Assembly (NCBI RefSeq): GCF_014639155.1
Contig: NZ_BMFT01000001.1
Span: forward strand, 1,984,001-2,048,000
From: Paenibacillus segetis
Lineage (GTDB): Bacteria; Bacillota; Bacilli; Paenibacillales; Paenibacillaceae
Direction of reading: 5' to 3'
Length of the DNA: 64,000 nt
A program made the translations under genes and the position numbers. The notes beneath the pieces were generated by a model. It saw nothing but the letters and a program-made list of their open reading frames with translations. It was not told the origin of the DNA and made no database searches. Below, in pieces: positions 45,580 to 53,586 of this stretch; position 1 is the stretch's first letter, and every line of letters begins with the position of its first letter.

Positions 45580-46206
45580 CTACCCCGCAATAAGTTGTTG
45601 CAGCTGTTCTAGCGTAACACGATCAATGAATTTCTTGAATTTTTCTTTTCCTTTGGCATTGTCCTTATAGAATTGGATCAATGTTGTCACCACTGAAACG
45701 ATTTGATCTTCGGTTAGACCAGATACAAGCGATTGTGCGATTGAAGTCTTAAGACCTTTAGGTTCTCCTCCAACAAAAATCTCATAGGTATTACGCATTT
45801 TGACAACGCTGATGTCTTTCAACAAAGGTTCACTCGTCCCGAGTGCACAACCCGCATAACCAATCTTAAGTGGCATAGGTGTTTCAATACCTGCAATGGA
45901 CTGATTTAATCGCCTCGCTACTTCCAGACCTGCTTCCTCAGCCCCCTTGCAAAAATTACAGGCGATTAAGCTTTTGGTCACAAAACCAGCAGGGTGAACT
46001 TCCATACCTGAACGCCTCAGTTCTTCTGTAATCAGCATTTGTTGTTCAAGAGGGACTTCCAAATAAAGCTGTTTAAAAGGTGTCATTTCGATTTTGGCAT
46101 CTGTACCTAGGGCAGCTCCTATTGTAGCAAGCTGCTCTGGCGTAAATAAACTCCCTCCCACCTGAATTGGTGGGGATACCGCAATTTTCATCGTTTCTCC
46201 CATCAT
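45580..46206 (-). CDS. Siroheme nitrite/sulfite reductase half-domain-like protein
   Basis: 208 residues matching one ferredoxin-like plus one siroheme/4Fe-4S module of nitrite and sulfite reductases. The cluster motifs are altered. Where C-x5-C is usual it has ACNFCKG (two residues between the cysteines), and where C-x3-C is usual it has GCALGT, so the fourth cysteine is missing. An intact cluster is doubtful. It lies 21 bp downstream of copA and is probably co-transcribed; a copper link is inferred from position only. GGGAGGAG precedes the ATGATG start. Confidence 0.75.
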   Translation of the reverse strand: MMGETMKIAVSPPIQVGGSLFTPEQLATIGAALGTDAKIEMTPFKQLYLEVPLEQQMLITEELRRSGMEVHPAGFVTKSLIACNFCKGAEEAGLEVARRLNQSIAGIETPMPLKIGYAGCALGTSEPLLKDISVVKMRNTYEIFVGGEPKGLKTSIAQSLVSGLTEDQIVSVVTTLIQFYKDNAKGKEKFKKFIDRVTLEQLQQLIAG

Positions 46207-46227
46207 CGTTCTCCTCCCAATAGATGA

Positions 46228-48660
46228 TTAGTTACGGATCTGCACACGTTGTAAACGAAGTGCATTAAGAACGACGGAAACCGAGCTGAGTGCCATTGCT
46301 GCACCTGCTACCCATGGAGCCAATAAACCGAGGGCAGCAATCGGAATACCAAGTGTGTTGTAACCGAGTGCCCAGAAGAGATTTTGTTTGATATTGGTCA
46401 TGGTTTTACGACTCATATAAATGGCGTCCGGTATACTGGATAGATCGCCACGCATCAAAGTTACATCTGCAGCTTCCATTGCCACATCCGTACCTGTGCC
46501 GATAGCCATACCAATGTCTGCTGTTGCAAGAGCTGGTGCATCGTTGATGCCATCGCCAACCATGGCAACCTTCTTACCTTGTGCTTGTAATTTTTTTACT
46601 TCGTCCGCTTTACCTTCTGGAAGAACCTCAGCAAGTATATGATCAATACCAACTTGAGCCGCGATCGCTTTTGCCGTCCGTTCGTTATCTCCGGTGATCA
46701 TGATGACCTCTATACCCATTTCCTTCAACCGACTGACCGCAGCCTTCGAGGTCTCTTTGATGGTATCTGCTACTGCTACCATACCCGCGTACCCTTTATC
46801 TATGGCAACAAGCATCGCTGTTTTTCCCGATTCTTCTAATGTAGACATTGTGTTATATGCATGGTCTGCATCTACACCGTACTTATCCATGAGACGTCTT
46901 GTGCCAATCAACAACTCTTTGCCTTCAACAATCGCCTTGATCCCAAAGCCCGGAATAGCTTCAAAAGATTCTGTTCCTGGTAGATCTATATTTCTGTCCA
47001 TAATACCAGTAACAATGGCTTCTGCGAGTGGATGTTCAGAGTTTTTTTCCGCCGCACCCACAAGTCTAAGAAATTCCGTTTCATTTCCATTGACTAAGAT
47101 ATCAGTAAGTTCAGGTTTTCCTTTCGTTACGGTGCCTGTTTTATCGAGAATGATCGTGTCAATCTTATGTGTCTGTTCTAAATGCTCCCCACCCTTGAAC
47201 AGGATTCCCAGCTCAGCTGCACGTCCGGAACCCGCCATAATGGAGGTAGGTGTTGCCAGGCCCAAAGCACAAGGACATGCAATAACAAGAATTGCGATTG
47301 CTTTTTCTAAGGAACCTGCAAAGTCACCCGGTGTTACGAAGAAGTACCATATCAAAAATGCAACTACGGCGATCCCTACAACAATAGGTACAAAGATTCC
47401 AGAAATGACGTCGGCAACCCTTTGAATAGGTGCTTTGGAACCTTGTGCTTCTTCTACAACTTTAATGATTTGCGCGAGTGCGGTTTCTTTCCCTACTTTA
47501 GTTGCCTTAATCCGCAGCATGCCGTTTTTGTTAATCGTCGCACCAATAACGGTATCTCCTGCTTTTTTCTCAACAGGGAGGCTTTCGCCTGTCAGCATTG
47601 ATTCATCTACCGACGATATACCTTCTAGAACTTCACCGTCTACAGGTACTTTATTACCTGGGCGAACAAGTACAATATCACCTGCAACAACTTCCTCTAC
47701 AGGAATGCTTAGCTCTTGACCCTCGCGGACAACCAAAGCAGTCTTGGCTTGCAGTCCCATCAGGGATTTAATCGCTTCAGACGTCCGGCCCTTTGCCATA
47801 GATTCAAACAATTTCCCCATGAGTACGAGGGTAATCAGTACAGCACTTGTTTCATAATACATCTCTGGTCCGTGATGTGCGTTACCGCCATCAATCGCCC
47901 AAACTATGGTTAGATATAGGCTATAAAAATAAGCCGCGGAGGTTCCGAGTGAAACCAGTACATCCATGTTGGCACTGCCGTTACGTAATGCTTTATAGGC
48001 ACCGATATAAAATTGTCTGCCGATATAAAATTGAACCGGTGTTGCCAATATCAATTGGAACCATGGATTCATAAAGAGGTCCGGTAACCAAATCCACGAT
48101 GTGAACGAAAAGTGGCTCACCATAGCCCATAACAAAGGTAATGACAGAATCGCAGAGATCAGGAGTTTACGCTTTTGTTTGGACAATTCTTTGTTCCGCT
48201 GTTCTGATGGATCACCTTGTTCTTGCTTCAGAATGGCTTTATATCCGATCTTCTCCACTCGCTTCTGCATATCGGACACGGTCACTTCAACCGGGTTATA
48301 TTCGACATGAGCGAGTTCCATGGCAAAGTTAACGTTGGCCGTACTTACGCCCGGTATTTTGTTCAGCGTTTTCTCAATTCTCGTAGCGCAGGCAGCACAG
48401 GTCATACCTTCGAGTTGTAAATCTACAGACTCTTTCGCCGTACTATAGCCAAGTTTCTGAATGCTCTCTTCCATCTTATTAACATCAACTTTACTTGGGT
48501 CATAAGTTACGGTCGCTCTCTCCATGGCAAAGTTAACATTGGCTTCTGTTACACCTTCTAGTTTGTTTAAGCCCTTTTCAATACGGTTTGCACAAGCAGC
48601 ACAAGTCATTCCCGTGATCTGTAATGAAGTTTGTGATTTTCCCGCTTCAGCAGTTGCCAT
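46228..48660 (-). CDS. copA: Copper-exporting P1B-type ATPase CopA
   Basis: 810-residue Cu(I) pump. Two N-terminal metal-binding domains with GMTCAAC (cysteines 20 and 23, then near 87 and 90), eight membrane helices, the ion-path motif [11 protein letters not shown], phosphorylation site DKTGT, HP motif SEHPLAEAI and hinge [10 protein letters not shown], plus MSS in helix 8 (ALSSVSVVL). It exports copper from the cytoplasm. Its promoter carries a CsoR-like operator. No copZ chaperone gene is adjacent. Confidence 0.96.
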   Translation of the reverse strand: MATAEAGKSQTSLQITGMTCAACANRIEKGLNKLEGVTEANVNFAMERATVTYDPSKVDVNKMEESIQKLGYSTAKESVDLQLEGMTCAACATRIEKTLNKIPGVSTANVNFAMELAHVEYNPVEVTVSDMQKRVEKIGYKAILKQEQGDPSEQRNKELSKQKRKLLISAILSLPLLWAMVSHFSFTSWIWLPDLFMNPWFQLILATPVQFYIGRQFYIGAYKALRNGSANMDVLVSLGTSAAYFYSLYLTIVWAIDGGNAHHGPEMYYETSAVLITLVLMGKLFESMAKGRTSEAIKSLMGLQAKTALVVREGQELSIPVEEVVAGDIVLVRPGNKVPVDGEVLEGISSVDESMLTGESLPVEKKAGDTVIGATINKNGMLRIKATKVGKETALAQIIKVVEEAQGSKAPIQRVADVISGIFVPIVVGIAVVAFLIWYFFVTPGDFAGSLEKAIAILVIACPCALGLATPTSIMAGSGRAAELGILFKGGEHLEQTHKIDTIILDKTGTVTKGKPELTDILVNGNETEFLRLVGAAEKNSEHPLAEAIVTGIMDRNIDLPGTESFEAIPGFGIKAIVEGKELLIGTRRLMDKYGVDADHAYNTMSTLEESGKTAMLVAIDKGYAGMVAVADTIKETSKAAVSRLKEMGIEVIMITGDNERTAKAIAAQVGIDHILAEVLPEGKADEVKKLQAQGKKVAMVGDGINDAPALATADIGMAIGTGTDVAMEAADVTLMRGDLSSIPDAIYMSRKTMTNIKQNLFWALGYNTLGIPIAALGLLAPWVAGAAMALSSVSVVLNALRLQRVQIRN

Positions 48661-48709
48661 TATATAAACACCTCACTTTTATATTGCGAATCCTTGTTTT
48701 CGTAAATTT

Positions 48710-48738
48710 AGTATACCCCCCTACCCTATATTCGTCAA
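48710..48738 (-). promoter_or_regulatory. copA promoter with CsoR-like operator
   Basis: On the minus strand TTGACG (48733-48738), 17 bp, TATACT (48710-48715). The spacer is the GC-rich element ATATAGGGTAGGGGGGTATA, like Bacillus CsoR sites. The remaining gap to 48860 holds no gene. Confidence 0.82.
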
Positions 48739-48859
48739 GATATATTTTCATTAGCTCGTCTTGATATCCACCGTTACTATCAGTAATTTAGGGCGGTCCT
48801 CTTTGTTTGTATACCCAAAAATGAACGAACTTATCATGTTATTATGAATTGAAACAAAC

Positions 48860-48886
48860 AAAAAAGGAGTCTCGCGAACTCCTTTT
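48860..48886 (-). terminator. Terminator of csoR
   Basis: AAAAGGAGT and ACTCCTTTT close a short stem; T run on the minus strand. Confidence 0.85.
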
Positions 48887-48894
48887 GTCCTACC

Positions 48895-49218
48895 TTATTT
48901 CAATAATTTTTTTACGGTAACCAATAACTCATCTATAACTTCATCTTCACCATCCTGAATACGTTCGATGACACAGCTCTTCATGTGATGCTCTAACAGG
49001 AGTTTGCCGACACCGTTCAGTGCGGATTGGACTGAAGCGATTTGATTGAGCACGTCGTCACAATAAGTGTCTTTTTCAATTAATCCCTTAATTCCTCTCA
49101 CTTGACCTTCAATTCGGTTAAGGCGACTAATCAAGCTGTTTTTCGTTTTTTCAGAATGATGACTTTTTCGCTTATCTGTGTGACATGATCCATTCTCGTG
49201 AGTTAAATCTTCTTCCAT
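48895..49218 (-). CDS. csoR: Copper-sensing repressor CsoR
   Basis: 107-residue all-helical repressor. The Cu(I) ligands of the CsoR family are present as C53 (DTYCDD), H78 and C82 (EHHMKSC). An extra N-terminal tail of about 25 residues holds one Cys and four His and may bind more metal. It represses copA and, from the operator in its own promoter, probably itself. In B. subtilis csoR also lies next to copZA. Confidence 0.93.
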   Translation of the reverse strand: MEEDLTHENGSCHTDKRKSHHSEKTKNSLISRLNRIEGQVRGIKGLIEKDTYCDDVLNQIASVQSALNGVGKLLLEHHMKSCVIERIQDGEDEVIDELLVTVKKLLK

Positions 49219-49247
49219 CCTCCGAACACTCCTTCCTTCATACTATT

Positions 49248-49276
49248 ATTATACTATAGCCCCCTATGCTATACAA
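49248..49276 (-). promoter_or_regulatory. csoR promoter with CsoR-like operator
   Basis: TTGTAT (49271-49276), 17 bp, TATAAT (49248-49253) on the minus strand. The spacer contains TATAGCATAGGGGGCTATA-type sequence like that at copA, implying autoregulation. Confidence 0.78.
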
Positions 49277-49296
49277 AATTAAAATTTAACAAAAGC

Positions 49297-49626
49297 TTAT
49301 GCGATCGGAGTGCCATTTTCAACGGGTACATCTGGCTTTAATAGAACAACGTCTCCCTCCGCTGGAGTACCACCAATAACTAATACCTCAGATTTAAAAC
49401 CTGCGATACGTCTTACTGGAAAGTTAACTACCGCTATGACTTGACGACCAATAAGAAGTTCTGGTTCATATCTTTGCGTTATTTGAGCCGAAGATTGTTT
49501 AATACCCATCTCACCAAAATCAATTTCTAATTTTATTGCAGGTTTTCTGGCTTCAGGAAATGGTTCAGCTTTGATTACAGTGCCGACACGAATATCTAAT
49601 TTTAAAAAGTCCTCAATGGTTACCAC
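49297..49626 (-). CDS. csaA: CsaA-like tRNA-binding-domain protein
   Basis: 109-residue single OB-fold of the tRNA-bind/EMAP family. Landmarks: [56 protein letters not shown]. subtilis CsaA acts as an export-related chaperone and also binds tRNA. It lies 23 bp downstream of ilvB and may be read from the same T-box-controlled transcript. Confidence 0.9.
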   Translation of the reverse strand: MVTIEDFLKLDIRVGTVIKAEPFPEARKPAIKLEIDFGEMGIKQSSAQITQRYEPELLIGRQVIAVVNFPVRRIAGFKSEVLVIGGTPAEGDVVLLKPDVPVENGTPIA

Positions 49627-49649
49627 TTAAGTTACCTCCAATATTTTAA

Positions 49650-51380
49650 TCAATCAAAATTCCCCATGATCATCTGATCTAATGTCGTTCCAGCGAGAAC
49701 CATAGGATATACATTCTCTTCTTTGGGTATTACAAACTCAACAAGTACGGGTCCAGGAATTTTCAGAGCTTCTTGCCATATATGAGCCGCCTCCGCTTTA
49801 TTACTTGCACGAAAGCCCTTAATTCCGTAAGCTTCGGCTAGCTTCACGAAATTTGGACTACCTGCTAAGTCTATCTGGCTATAACGTTTGTCGTATACGA
49901 TTTCCTGTTGTTGTTTGACCATTCCGAGTACTTGATTGTTGATCACGACAATTTTAACAGGAATCTGATGAATTGCACAAATTGCCATTTCTTGAGCACA
50001 CATCTGCATACCCCCATCACCGTTGACAGAGATCACAAGTCGGTCAGGGTTTCCGATCTGAGCACCAATAGCAGAGGGAAATCCAAATCCCATGGTTCCA
50101 AGTCCTCCTGAGGTGATGAGTGAACGCGGATGATTAAATTTGTAAAATTGGGCAACCCACATTTGGTGCTGGCCAACATCAGTGGTAATAATCGCTTCTC
50201 CTCCAGTTGTTTCATGAATCATCTCAATTACAAACTGTGGCTTCAGCTTCGACTCAGAGTCTTTATATCGCAATGGATGCTTTGTTTTATTTTCCTGGAT
50301 CGTATCGATCCAACGATTGGATTGAGAAGGTACTGCTTTTGTATTGGCATATTTGAGAACATCCTTAATATCGCCTATACAAGCTATATTCGCTTTGATG
50401 TTCTTGCCAATTTCAGCTGGATCAATGTCAATATGGACAATTTGTTTGGCACAAGGAGCAAAACCATCTACTTTCATCGTAACTCGATCATCAAATCGTG
50501 ATCCCATAGAAATGATCAAGTCAGCTTGCTGGATAGCCATGTTCGCCGTATACGTACCATGATGGCCAAGCATTCCCAGCCAGAGGTCGTGACCGCTTAG
50601 GAAACCTCCTAAGCCAAGTAATGTAGATGTTACAGGAATTTTAGTTAGCTCGACGAACTCAAGCAATTCATTTGATGCATTCGAATAAACGACCCCACCC
50701 CCAGCAATAATGATCGGTTTTTCGGCTGCGGCAATTGCCTGAATCAATCGATCTATCTCCATCCGATTAATACTTGGATAAGGATTATACCCTCGTAAAT
50801 TTATATCAGTAGTAGGTTGATATAGCATTTTATAATTGGATACATCTTTTGGAATGTCGATTAATACGGGACCTTTCCTTCCCGTGTTGGCAATGTAAAA
50901 TGCTTCATGGATGATTCGCGGAAGGTCATGTACATCACGTACCAAGTAACTATGCTTCGTAATGGACATGGTAATACTCATGATATCTGCTTCCTGAAAT
51001 GCATCCATACCCATAACGGTTGTTGGCACATTACCTGTAATGATCACAAGCGGTACAGAATCCATATAAGCCGTGGCAATTCCAGTCACTAAGTTTGTCG
51101 CTCCTGGACCAGAGGTAGCGATGCACACACCTACTTTTCCTGTCGACCTAGCGTAACCATCTGCAGCGTGAATAGCCCCTTGCTCATGCCGGGTCAACAC
51201 GTGTTTGAACTCTGGATTGTTCACCATGGCATCATAAATGTAAAGGACGTTACCTCCTGGGTACCCAAATACACACTCAACACCTTCCTTTAACAATCCG
51301 CGTAAAAGAACCTCTGAACCGGTTATTAATTCCTCAGAATGCTGAAGCGATTGAGCTTTAGATATCGATATCTTTTCCAT
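49650..51380 (-). CDS. ilvB: Acetolactate synthase large subunit
   Basis: 576-residue TPP enzyme that makes acetolactate or acetohydroxybutyrate for valine, leucine and isoleucine. N-terminal PYR domain with YPGGNVLYIYD and the catalytic Glu region in RHEQGAIHAADGYAR, central FAD domain, and C-terminal TPP/Mg site GDGGMQM...NNQVLGMVKQQQ. The ATG at 51380 follows AGGAGG; the upstream open frame is T-box leader. No small subunit (ilvN) or other ilv gene follows, unlike the usual ilvBHC-leu operon. Confidence 0.94.
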   Translation of the reverse strand: MEKISISKAQSLQHSEELITGSEVLLRGLLKEGVECVFGYPGGNVLYIYDAMVNNPEFKHVLTRHEQGAIHAADGYARSTGKVGVCIATSGPGATNLVTGIATAYMDSVPLVIITGNVPTTVMGMDAFQEADIMSITMSITKHSYLVRDVHDLPRIIHEAFYIANTGRKGPVLIDIPKDVSNYKMLYQPTTDINLRGYNPYPSINRMEIDRLIQAIAAAEKPIIIAGGGVVYSNASNELLEFVELTKIPVTSTLLGLGGFLSGHDLWLGMLGHHGTYTANMAIQQADLIISMGSRFDDRVTMKVDGFAPCAKQIVHIDIDPAEIGKNIKANIACIGDIKDVLKYANTKAVPSQSNRWIDTIQENKTKHPLRYKDSESKLKPQFVIEMIHETTGGEAIITTDVGQHQMWVAQFYKFNHPRSLITSGGLGTMGFGFPSAIGAQIGNPDRLVISVNGDGGMQMCAQEMAICAIHQIPVKIVVINNQVLGMVKQQQEIVYDKRYSQIDLAGSPNFVKLAEAYGIKGFRASNKAEAAHIWQEALKIPGPVLVEFVIPKEENVYPMVLAGTTLDQMIMGNFD

Positions 51381-51400
51381 TTGATGACCTCCTATAATAT

Positions 51401-51721
51401 AAATAACCCCTCTCATCCAAAGGTGACAGCAATCAACTGCCAACCTAGGGACGAAAGGGGTAAACTTTCGTGGTACCACCCTGATTCACTGAAACCTTTC
51501 GATTCCAGTCTCATGAGGTAAAGGTCACCCTATACCTACAGCACGATAACGTGTGCCAATCCGTTTGAGTCTACTCACTGAACCAAAAGCTATGCTAAGA
51601 TTCTGTTTTCGAACAAAAGCTCCGAGATGACATCATACAAGGCTTAAGGCAAAGGTTTCAGCATTCCCTTTACTCTCTGAACATAAGAACCTCTGTATTT
51701 TATTCTCATCATTGCTTTTTT
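51401..51721 (-). promoter_or_regulatory. T-box riboswitch, proximal copy, upstream of ilvB
   Basis: Complete T-box on the minus strand: base helix AAAAGC/GCTTTT, AGAGAG distal loop and GCTG, conserved T-box AGGGTGGTACCACG (complement of 51469-51482), and terminator arm ending GGATGAGAGGGG. Placing the codon before the A-TCTC-GGAG end of stem I gives GUC (valine) as the specifier. Charged tRNA leads to termination, uncharged tRNA to ilvB expression. Confidence 0.92.
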
Positions 51722-51730
51722 GTATTGAAA

Positions 51731-52063
51731 AATAACAAACCCCTCTCATCTCAAGGCGACAGCATGCATCTGTCAACCTAGGGACGAAAGGGGTAAATTT
51801 TCGTGGTACCACCCTGATTCACTGAAACCTTACGATTTCAGTCTCATGAGGTAAAGGTCTCCCTCTACCTACAGCACGATAACGTGTGCTAATCCGTTTG
51901 AGTCTACTCACTGAACCTAAAGCTATGCTAAATGCTAAGATTCAGATTTCGAACAAAAGCTCCGAGATGACATCATACAAGGTTTATGGCGAAGGTTCCA
52001 GCATTCCCTTAGCTCTCTGAACATAAAGACCATTGTATTTTATTCTCATCATTGCTTTTTTTT
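51731..52063 (-). promoter_or_regulatory. T-box riboswitch, distal copy, upstream of ilvB
   Basis: A second full T-box, about 90% identical to the proximal one by eye, with the same stem I end (GATGTCATCTCGGAG), its own T-box sequence (complement of 51802-51815) and its own terminator with a better T run. Transcription must pass both terminators. Arose by tandem duplication. Confidence 0.92.
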
Positions 52064-52067
52064 GATT

Positions 52068-52095
52068 ATGATATCACAAATTTAGAATGTTTCAA
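52068..52095 (-). promoter_or_regulatory. Promoter of the T-box/ilvB transcript
   Basis: TTGAAA (52090-52095), 16 bp, TATCAT (52068-52073) with TGTGA before the -10, just upstream of the distal T-box. Confidence 0.6.
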
Positions 52096-52198
52096 GTCCA
52101 TGAATTATATAATTTATGTTTTTAAATGTTCTAGTTGACCTTCTGTTTAATATCCGATAAAATCACTGTATATTATCGGGATAAAGGAGATGTATTCC

Positions 52199-52405
52199 AT
52201 GCCTCGTGTTTGCCCTCAATGCCAACAAGCCACTTCTCTGAATGATTTCATTTGTTCCCATTGTGGCGTCGAGCTTATCGATAACGGGGAACTCCTTAAC
52301 TCGCTTAATCTAAACGATAATCCTTCCAAGCAACGGATGATCCCTACCATATTTATATTAGTCGTCATAGCTATTTCCGTATTCCTGTTGAAATTCCTAT
52401 TATAA
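52199..52405 (+). CDS. Small zinc-ribbon membrane protein
   Basis: 68 residues: an N-terminal zinc ribbon (CPQC near residue 4-7, CSHCG near 20-23) and a single C-terminal membrane helix (about 48-67). This ribbon-plus-anchor design is common in Bacillota but the function is unknown. The ATG at 52199 lies nine bases after AAAGGAG; an ATG at 52190 is too close to it. Confidence 0.75.
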   Translation: MPRVCPQCQQATSLNDFICSHCGVELIDNGELLNSLNLNDNPSKQRMIPTIFILVVIAISVFLLKFLL

Positions 52406-52519
52406 TGATTCCTAATGATAACCATTAGTTATTTGTATTTGCCTTTCTATCATTCTTCTCTTACGATGTAAATTGATCATTCATCCAATAATACATCATT
52501 TGTGAGAGGAACCAACAGC

Positions 52520-53530
52520 ATGACTACGTTAAGAAAATTAGTCCCCGGACTACTCCTCGTTATCGTCATCTCTATCATTTCTGCCCAATTAGGTTCTATT
52601 CTTCCCTTAGTCGGTGGTCCAGTTTTCGGTCTATTGATTGGTATTCTATTGAATAATTCGGTTGGTAAACCTAAAAATACCCTTAGCGGTGTCCAATTTA
52701 GCTCCAAGAAAGTACTGCAATGGTCGATTATCGTCATTGGTTGTAATATGAGTCTAGCTAGTGTTTGGAGTACGGGGGTACAATCGTTAGCTGTGTTATT
52801 ATCTAGCTTACTTGCAGCATTTCTAGCTGCTTATTTTTTTGGGAAGCTCCTTAAAATACCTACTCGATTGAAAATACTCATTGGTGTCGGTACGGCGATA
52901 TGCGGTGGATCGGCGATCGCAGCCACTTCCCCGATTATCGAAGCTGAAGAAACCGAGATTGCTTATTCCATTTCAACCATTTTTATGTTCAATATCGCAG
53001 CTGTGCTATTGTTTCCGTGGATTGGACACTTCATCGGGTTATCAGATACAGGCTTTGGATTGTGGGCAGGAACTGCGATTAACGACACGTCATCGGTCGT
53101 CGCAGCTGGGTATATGTATAGTAATGCCGCAGGAGACTATGCTACCATTGTCAAACTTGTTCGAACGACGTTTATTATACCGATTACGTTCTGTCTTGCT
53201 ATGATTTTTGCGAGAAAGAAAAGACAGCAACAACAGATGGACGGCTCCACTGAAACCTATAATCCGCTGAAGGTTTTTCCGTGGTTTATCGTTTGGTTTT
53301 TAGTGGCTTCTCTATTAAACACGATTGGACTATTCGGAGAGGAATTCTTAACTTTCACAGGACATGCCTCGAAGTTCATGATTATCATGGCCTTAACGGC
53401 GATAGGTCTCAGCGCAAATTTTAGATCCATGCTAAAAACCGGGGTTCGTCCCATTCTATTTGGCCTCATCGTATGGTTTTCTGTTGCTGCAGTAAGCTTA
53501 TCAGTTCAATGGATAAGTGCACAGTTGTAG
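52520..53530 (+). CDS. YeiH-family putative sulfate exporter
   Basis: 336-residue membrane protein of the Cons_hypoth698/YeiH family, about ten helices. Typical blocks are VGGPVFGLLIGILLNN, VGTAICGGSAIAA, EAEETEIAYSISTIF and GTAINDTSSVVAAG. Family members are predicted anion (sulfate or taurine-derived) exporters; this is not proven. The ATG at 52520 follows GAGAGGA. Ends at a bidirectional terminator. Confidence 0.88.
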   Translation: MTTLRKLVPGLLLVIVISIISAQLGSILPLVGGPVFGLLIGILLNNSVGKPKNTLSGVQFSSKKVLQWSIIVIGCNMSLASVWSTGVQSLAVLLSSLLAAFLAAYFFGKLLKIPTRLKILIGVGTAICGGSAIAATSPIIEAEETEIAYSISTIFMFNIAAVLLFPWIGHFIGLSDTGFGLWAGTAINDTSSVVAAGYMYSNAAGDYATIVKLVRTTFIIPITFCLAMIFARKKRQQQQMDGSTETYNPLKVFPWFIVWFLVASLLNTIGLFGEEFLTFTGHASKFMIIMALTAIGLSANFRSMLKTGVRPILFGLIVWFSVAAVSLSVQWISAQL

Positions 53531-53548
53531 TGCAAGTTACAGTAATTT

Positions 53549-53581
53549 AAAAAGGAGCTGGATACGTCCAACTCCTTTTTT
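53549..53581. terminator. Bidirectional terminator
   Basis: AAAAAGGAG(C)TGGA and TCCAACTCCTTTTT, between the convergent YeiH and gshF genes. Confidence 0.88.
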
Positions 53582-53586
53582 GTGTA

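Noticed and set aside
46694..47425. Long plus-strand open frame (243 codons) opposite copA
   Set aside because: It is the antisense shadow of the well-supported CopA gene; it has no ribosome site and repetitive Ser/Ile/Ala composition.
51381..51479. N-terminal extension of acetolactate synthase
   Set aside because: These codons lie within the T-box terminator and leader; the protein family begins at the ATG at 51380.
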